Shown piece after piece: positions 61,208-64,000 of a stretch of 64,000 nucleotides of DNA (the stretch's first letter is position 1; each line of letters opens with the position of its first letter). The position numbers and the translations under genes were made by a program. This DNA comes from an uncultured Opitutales bacterium. GTDB taxonomy: Bacteria > Verrucomicrobiota > Verrucomicrobiia > Opitutales > Seribacteraceae. The stretch covers positions 121,972-185,971 of the forward strand of contig CALSMY010000007.1 of NCBI GenBank assembly GCA_943787575.1. Direction: 5' to 3'. Under the pieces are notes generated by a model. That model was not told the DNA's origin and did no database searches. It was given only the letters and a program-made list of their open reading frames with translations.

Positions 61208-63758
61208 GAATCTCAAACTTTCAGGCACTCCAACCCGGGCAGGTACTTTTACTGTAGTTATTCGGGCGAGCAATCGATTTGGAGAGACCAGTGATACATT
61301 TCTTATCAATGTCGCATCTGGCACCCCATCCGTATTCACTCTTACTGCCACAGCTGTAGGTTCCACCTCTGCCCTTTTGCACGCCGATGTAAACAGTACG
61401 GGGGGGGAAGATCTGACGCTCGATTTTACTTACGGGAAAAGCCAGGGAAATTTAAACCTGGAAACTAATTCATCCGTGGTTTCCACGAGAGGAAAATCCT
61501 CAATTCTCCTTACAGGATTGGATAGCAATCAAACATACTTTTTCCGGGCCCGCGTAGAGAGTTCCCTCGCTATTTCTGACGCAGAAACTGAGCAAAACTT
61601 CACAACATTACTCAACCAAGCCCCTCCAAATGTGGAGATCGGACCCGCTAGCAACATTACTGACAATAATGCCACCGTATCCTACGAACTGGTTTCCTAC
61701 GATACCTCCCCACCGGTAATTACTTTATTTTGGGGTCCAATAGACCAAGGTAAAATAGATGGATTATGGGAATCGTCTTATGAAATTGGCGAGGTTACTC
61801 AGATTGGGATCAAAAGTTTTATTATTTCAGGCAGGCAAGCTGGAGAGACCATATTTTACCGGGTTAGGGCAAAATCAGAAAACCTTTCATCGTGGTCACA
61901 AACCAGCGGAAATTTCACCACGGTTAATAAGCCCAATGTGTTGGTCTTACCGGTAGCAGAACAAAGAGCAGATTCGGTTAAAATACGGGGATTGATTTCC
62001 TCTATCGGTGGTGTGGATACGCAAGTAAAACTTACTTCCCCACAAGTCAGCCAGAATCTTAGGGCTTATTGGAACTTCAATGAGACAGAAGGCTACGAAA
62101 CCTTTGACCAAGTAGGAAATTCCGGGGTTGCTTGGTTACGCGGTGGAGTGACTTGGCAACCATCCCATTCAACTGACTATGGCACCGCGGTTTCTCTGGA
62201 GGGCAATGAATTTGCCTACATTGAACTGGGTGGCCAGCAAAGTGCTGGAGTTACCCGCCAGGACAGCCTCTTAGGATGGTTTCCATTCGATGACGAAACG
62301 GGTGCCACCTCCTCAAACCTTGGATCAACTGGATCAATTGCGACCCTGAAGAGTGGGGCTTTATTTTCAACAACCGAAAAGAAATTCGGGGCATCCTCTC
62401 TTAATATTCCACCGGCAAGTACAAATGCCTATGCGGAAATTACCAACCCTATTGAAGTGGGTTTAAATAACGCTTCCAACACTTACTCAATTTCTGTCTG
62501 GTTTAAAGGCTTATATGATTACCCCAATGGATGGAGAACATTAACCCGGGGTTCGGGTAGTAACCATCAAGTAATTGTTTCAAATGGTAATGACAGGTTG
62601 GGTTCATTTTTAAGTTCTGATGGTGGCTTTAAAGATTCTGGATATGATCTGCATCCAGAAACTTCCCAAAATTCGTGGCAACACCTTGCTGCAACCTTTA
62701 ATGGATCATCCACAACATTTTATTTGGATGGATCCAATGCCGGTACCGTCAATGATTCTGCAGGTAATAACATTTATGCAGTGGGAAATTACCAAGGGGG
62801 CAACCAGCGTTTTGCCGAATATTTGGATGACTTCCGCGTTTATGGCATAACCCTCAGCGAGGAAGAAGTTGCATCTATCTACAATTCTGGCAACGGCGAT
62901 CTACCAGACTCTAATGATTCTCTCTTACTAGGCGGGGAGATGTCCCTTTCAGCTTGGATAAAACCAAGGAAGTACGGTGAAGGCACCAGACCATTTGATT
63001 TTGGAAATCATTCCGGGAGCGATGCTTTTAATTCCATTATTCTATCCTCCATGGATAATGATGGAAACCTGACAACGAGTAGTGGGACAAATAACTCATC
63101 CACTCTGACTTCCAATTTATGGAAACTTAATCAGTGGCAGCACCTTTGCATTACCATAGATGAAGATGGAACGACCAAGTTCTATTCAGATAATGAATTT
63201 CTCAATTCTTACACGGGTGCCAAAATCCCCAAATTAAAACGCACTCACCACATCATTGGTGGAAACCGGATTGGTACAGAATCATTTGAGCCGCTGCAAA
63301 TTCCTGGGCTTACCCTATGGCTGGATGCTGCGGATACCAGTACCATTGTGATCGATTCTGGTAGTGAGGTAAGCACCTGGGACAACAAGATTGATTCATC
63401 CGTTAAGATGTACAGCCACGCCACCTACAAGCCTGACACCGGGGCATCCATTAACGGCTTGAACGCCATCACTTACGACAAACGGGCAGACAACAAATGG
63501 AATACATGGATGCCAAAAAGAACGGCTCCACCAACTGGACACCTGCCACCACTAGTGGTGCCATATCTGGCAAGATTCAGGATTTGGTTCTCTTTATGGC
63601 TGCCCGCTTGGATGTTAGGCGGAGAAGTCACTTCCCCTTCGGTTTTGGATATGGCGACCATTTTCCATGGAATAATGGTCATGTTTACTGGAAACATGAA
63701 AGCGCTCGTCCCACATTCTCAATTGGTGCCAATGGAACCACTTTTGTCCTATCTTTAG
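61167..63758 (+). CDS. Giant lectin protein, piece 12: putative-Ig, FN3 units, nested LamG domains, WLDA opening
   Basis: 863 codons; in phase from about 61,205 (LNENLKLSGTPTRAGTFTVV, continuing the putative-Ig of the previous piece). Three FN3-like units follow (about 61,330-62,040). Then a LamG opens (LRAYWNFNETEGYETFDQVG ... EGNEFAYIELGG), a second complete LamG is embedded (LLGWFPFDDETGATSSNLGS to YLDDFRVYGITLSEEEVASI), and the first resumes (EMSLSAWIKPRKYGEGTRPF to HHIIGGNRIGTESF). A WLDA opening follows (LTLWLDAADTSTIVIDSGSE). The last 85 codons, from about 63,495, are out of phase. Confidence 0.7.
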   Translation: MNYLACHREIYLNENLKLSGTPTRAGTFTVVIRASNRFGETSDTFLINVASGTPSVFTLTATAVGSTSALLHADVNSTGGEDLTLDFTYGKSQGNLNLETNSSVVSTRGKSSILLTGLDSNQTYFFRARVESSLAISDAETEQNFTTLLNQAPPNVEIGPASNITDNNATVSYELVSYDTSPPVITLFWGPIDQGKIDGLWESSYEIGEVTQIGIKSFIISGRQAGETIFYRVRAKSENLSSWSQTSGNFTTVNKPNVLVLPVAEQRADSVKIRGLISSIGGVDTQVKLTSPQVSQNLRAYWNFNETEGYETFDQVGNSGVAWLRGGVTWQPSHSTDYGTAVSLEGNEFAYIELGGQQSAGVTRQDSLLGWFPFDDETGATSSNLGSTGSIATLKSGALFSTTEKKFGASSLNIPPASTNAYAEITNPIEVGLNNASNTYSISVWFKGLYDYPNGWRTLTRGSGSNHQVIVSNGNDRLGSFLSSDGGFKDSGYDLHPETSQNSWQHLAATFNGSSTTFYLDGSNAGTVNDSAGNNIYAVGNYQGGNQRFAEYLDDFRVYGITLSEEEVASIYNSGNGDLPDSNDSLLLGGEMSLSAWIKPRKYGEGTRPFDFGNHSGSDAFNSIILSSMDNDGNLTTSSGTNNSSTLTSNLWKLNQWQHLCITIDEDGTTKFYSDNEFLNSYTGAKIPKLKRTHHIIGGNRIGTESFEPLQIPGLTLWLDAADTSTIVIDSGSEVSTWDNKIDSSVKMYSHATYKPDTGASINGLNAITYDKRADNKWNTWMPKRTAPPTGHLPPLVVPYLARFRIWFSLWLPAWMLGGEVTSPSVLDMATIFHGIMVMFTGNMKALVPHSQLVPMEPLLSYL

Positions 63759-64000
63759 TACACTCCAAAACCCTAGGTAAGCAACAAGCCTACATGAATG
63801 GTTCCCGGGTCTATGACGGTCCCCGCACGAACGACAACCAATTGGGCAACATGAGCGTATTTCGCTGGCCCAGTACTACTGCTCACAGTGGTTATGGTAT
63901 TGACTGGACACTGGGGGAGATGATGGTCGTTAGTGGAACGATCCAGGATAGCGATCGTGAGAAAGTGGAGGGCTATCTCGCTCACAAGTGGAAACTGCAA
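63497..64000 (+). CDS. Giant lectin protein, piece 13: WLDA domain, open to the window end
   Basis: 168 codons open to the last base. It continues the WLDA domain of the previous piece: STNWTPATTSGAISGKIQDL, ARLDVRRRSHFPFGFGYGDH, FPWNNGHVYWKHESARPTFS, GKQQAYMNGSRVYDG, SGYGIDWTLGEMMVVSG and VEGYLAHKWKLQ. It aligns closely with the WLDA copy at 46.0-46.8 kb. The ATG at 63497 is internal, and the gene clearly runs beyond the window. Confidence 0.6.
   Translation, partial: MEYMDAKKNGSTNWTPATTSGAISGKIQDLVLFMAARLDVRRRSHFPFGFGYGDHFPWNNGHVYWKHESARPTFSIGANGTTFVLSLVHSKTLGKQQAYMNGSRVYDGPRTNDNQLGNMSVFRWPSTTAHSGYGIDWTLGEMMVVSGTIQDSDREKVEGYLAHKWKLQ

Larger units (their letters stand above)
41077..64000 (+). 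other. Giant LamG/WLDA multidomain surface protein locus, frame broken many times, runs off the window
   Basis: A single coding tract of at least 22.9 kb (over 7,600 codons) on the plus strand. It opens with a signal peptide and shows no promoter, start signal or strand change inside. Domain order is continuous across every frame break: wherever one frame stops, the next residues of the same domain are found in another frame. Domains are LamG (W-F-D opening, SAWIKP middle, DDFRIYDRALS ending), WLDA-type lectin fold (opening LWLDASD, ending EGYLAHKWGL), Ig-like linkers, F5/8, putative-Ig, FN3, DUF2341, glycine-rich and cupredoxin units. I treat the separate frames below as pieces of one gene. 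A decayed gene, consensus indels in a repetitive gene, or a mix are all possible. Confidence 0.7.

Noticed and set aside
41077..64000. Insertion sequences or other mobile elements as the cause of the frame breaks
   Set aside because: No transposase, terminal inverted repeat or target duplication of meaningful length was found; the sequence between breaks is always more of the same protein.

Overview
The window looks like a chromosomal segment of a marine-type member of Verrucomicrobiota, most likely class Opitutia. This is inferred from very large secreted proteins built of LamG, 'WLDA'-type concanavalin, cadherin and thrombospondin type 3 (TSP3) units, a Trp-rich C-terminal tail on one of them, a secreted formylglycine sulfatase, and GatCAB next to PheST. 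No rRNA, tRNA, CRISPR array, insertion sequence or phage gene was seen.

Layout. 1-8.6 kb: end of a DJ-1/PfpI gene; a membrane-anchored YfgM-like/FKBP fusion; a TSP3/cadherin surface protein in three reading-frame pieces; an intact NHL-propeller plus lectin-fold secreted protein. 8.6-12.8 kb: a coupled gamma-glutamylcyclotransferase/5-oxoprolinase pair. 13-24.4 kb: information-processing core (rpsO-pnp, surE, rpmI-rplT-pheS-pheT-gatC-gatA-gatB). 24.5-32.5 kb: a secreted sulfatase, then a tightly overlapping seven-gene TonB energisation operon (DUF3450, two ExbB-like, two ExbD, TonB, TPR). 32.5-40.8 kb: metF behind a perfect palindrome, a parvulin-type PPIase, a Fur-family regulator, nadA, two paralogous response regulators with degenerate HD output domains either side of a secreted alpha/beta hydrolase, and a DUF3127 protein.

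41-64 kb (runs off the end): one enormous plus-strand coding tract that begins with a signal peptide and encodes dozens of extracellular domains: LamG, WLDA-type lectin fold, F5/8 discoidin, putative-Ig, FN3-like, DUF2341, glycine-rich beta-helix-like and four tandem cupredoxin-like domains. Two things stand out. First, domains sit inside other domains in Russian-doll fashion, for example LamG containing F5/8 containing WLDA inside one uninterrupted 4.6-kb frame. Second, the tract changes reading frame well over ten times, while about 30 kb of core genes in the same window show no frame change. That suggests either decay of a giant adhesin or unresolved consensus indels in a repetitive gene. 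The four cupredoxin units carry a His, Cys-x2-His, Met copper-site pattern and lie between two halves of a glycine-rich region.

Functional picture: a heterotrophic cell with many secreted glycan- or surface-binding proteins, energised TonB-dependent outer-membrane uptake, sulfated-polymer processing and glutathione/gamma-glutamyl peptide salvage.
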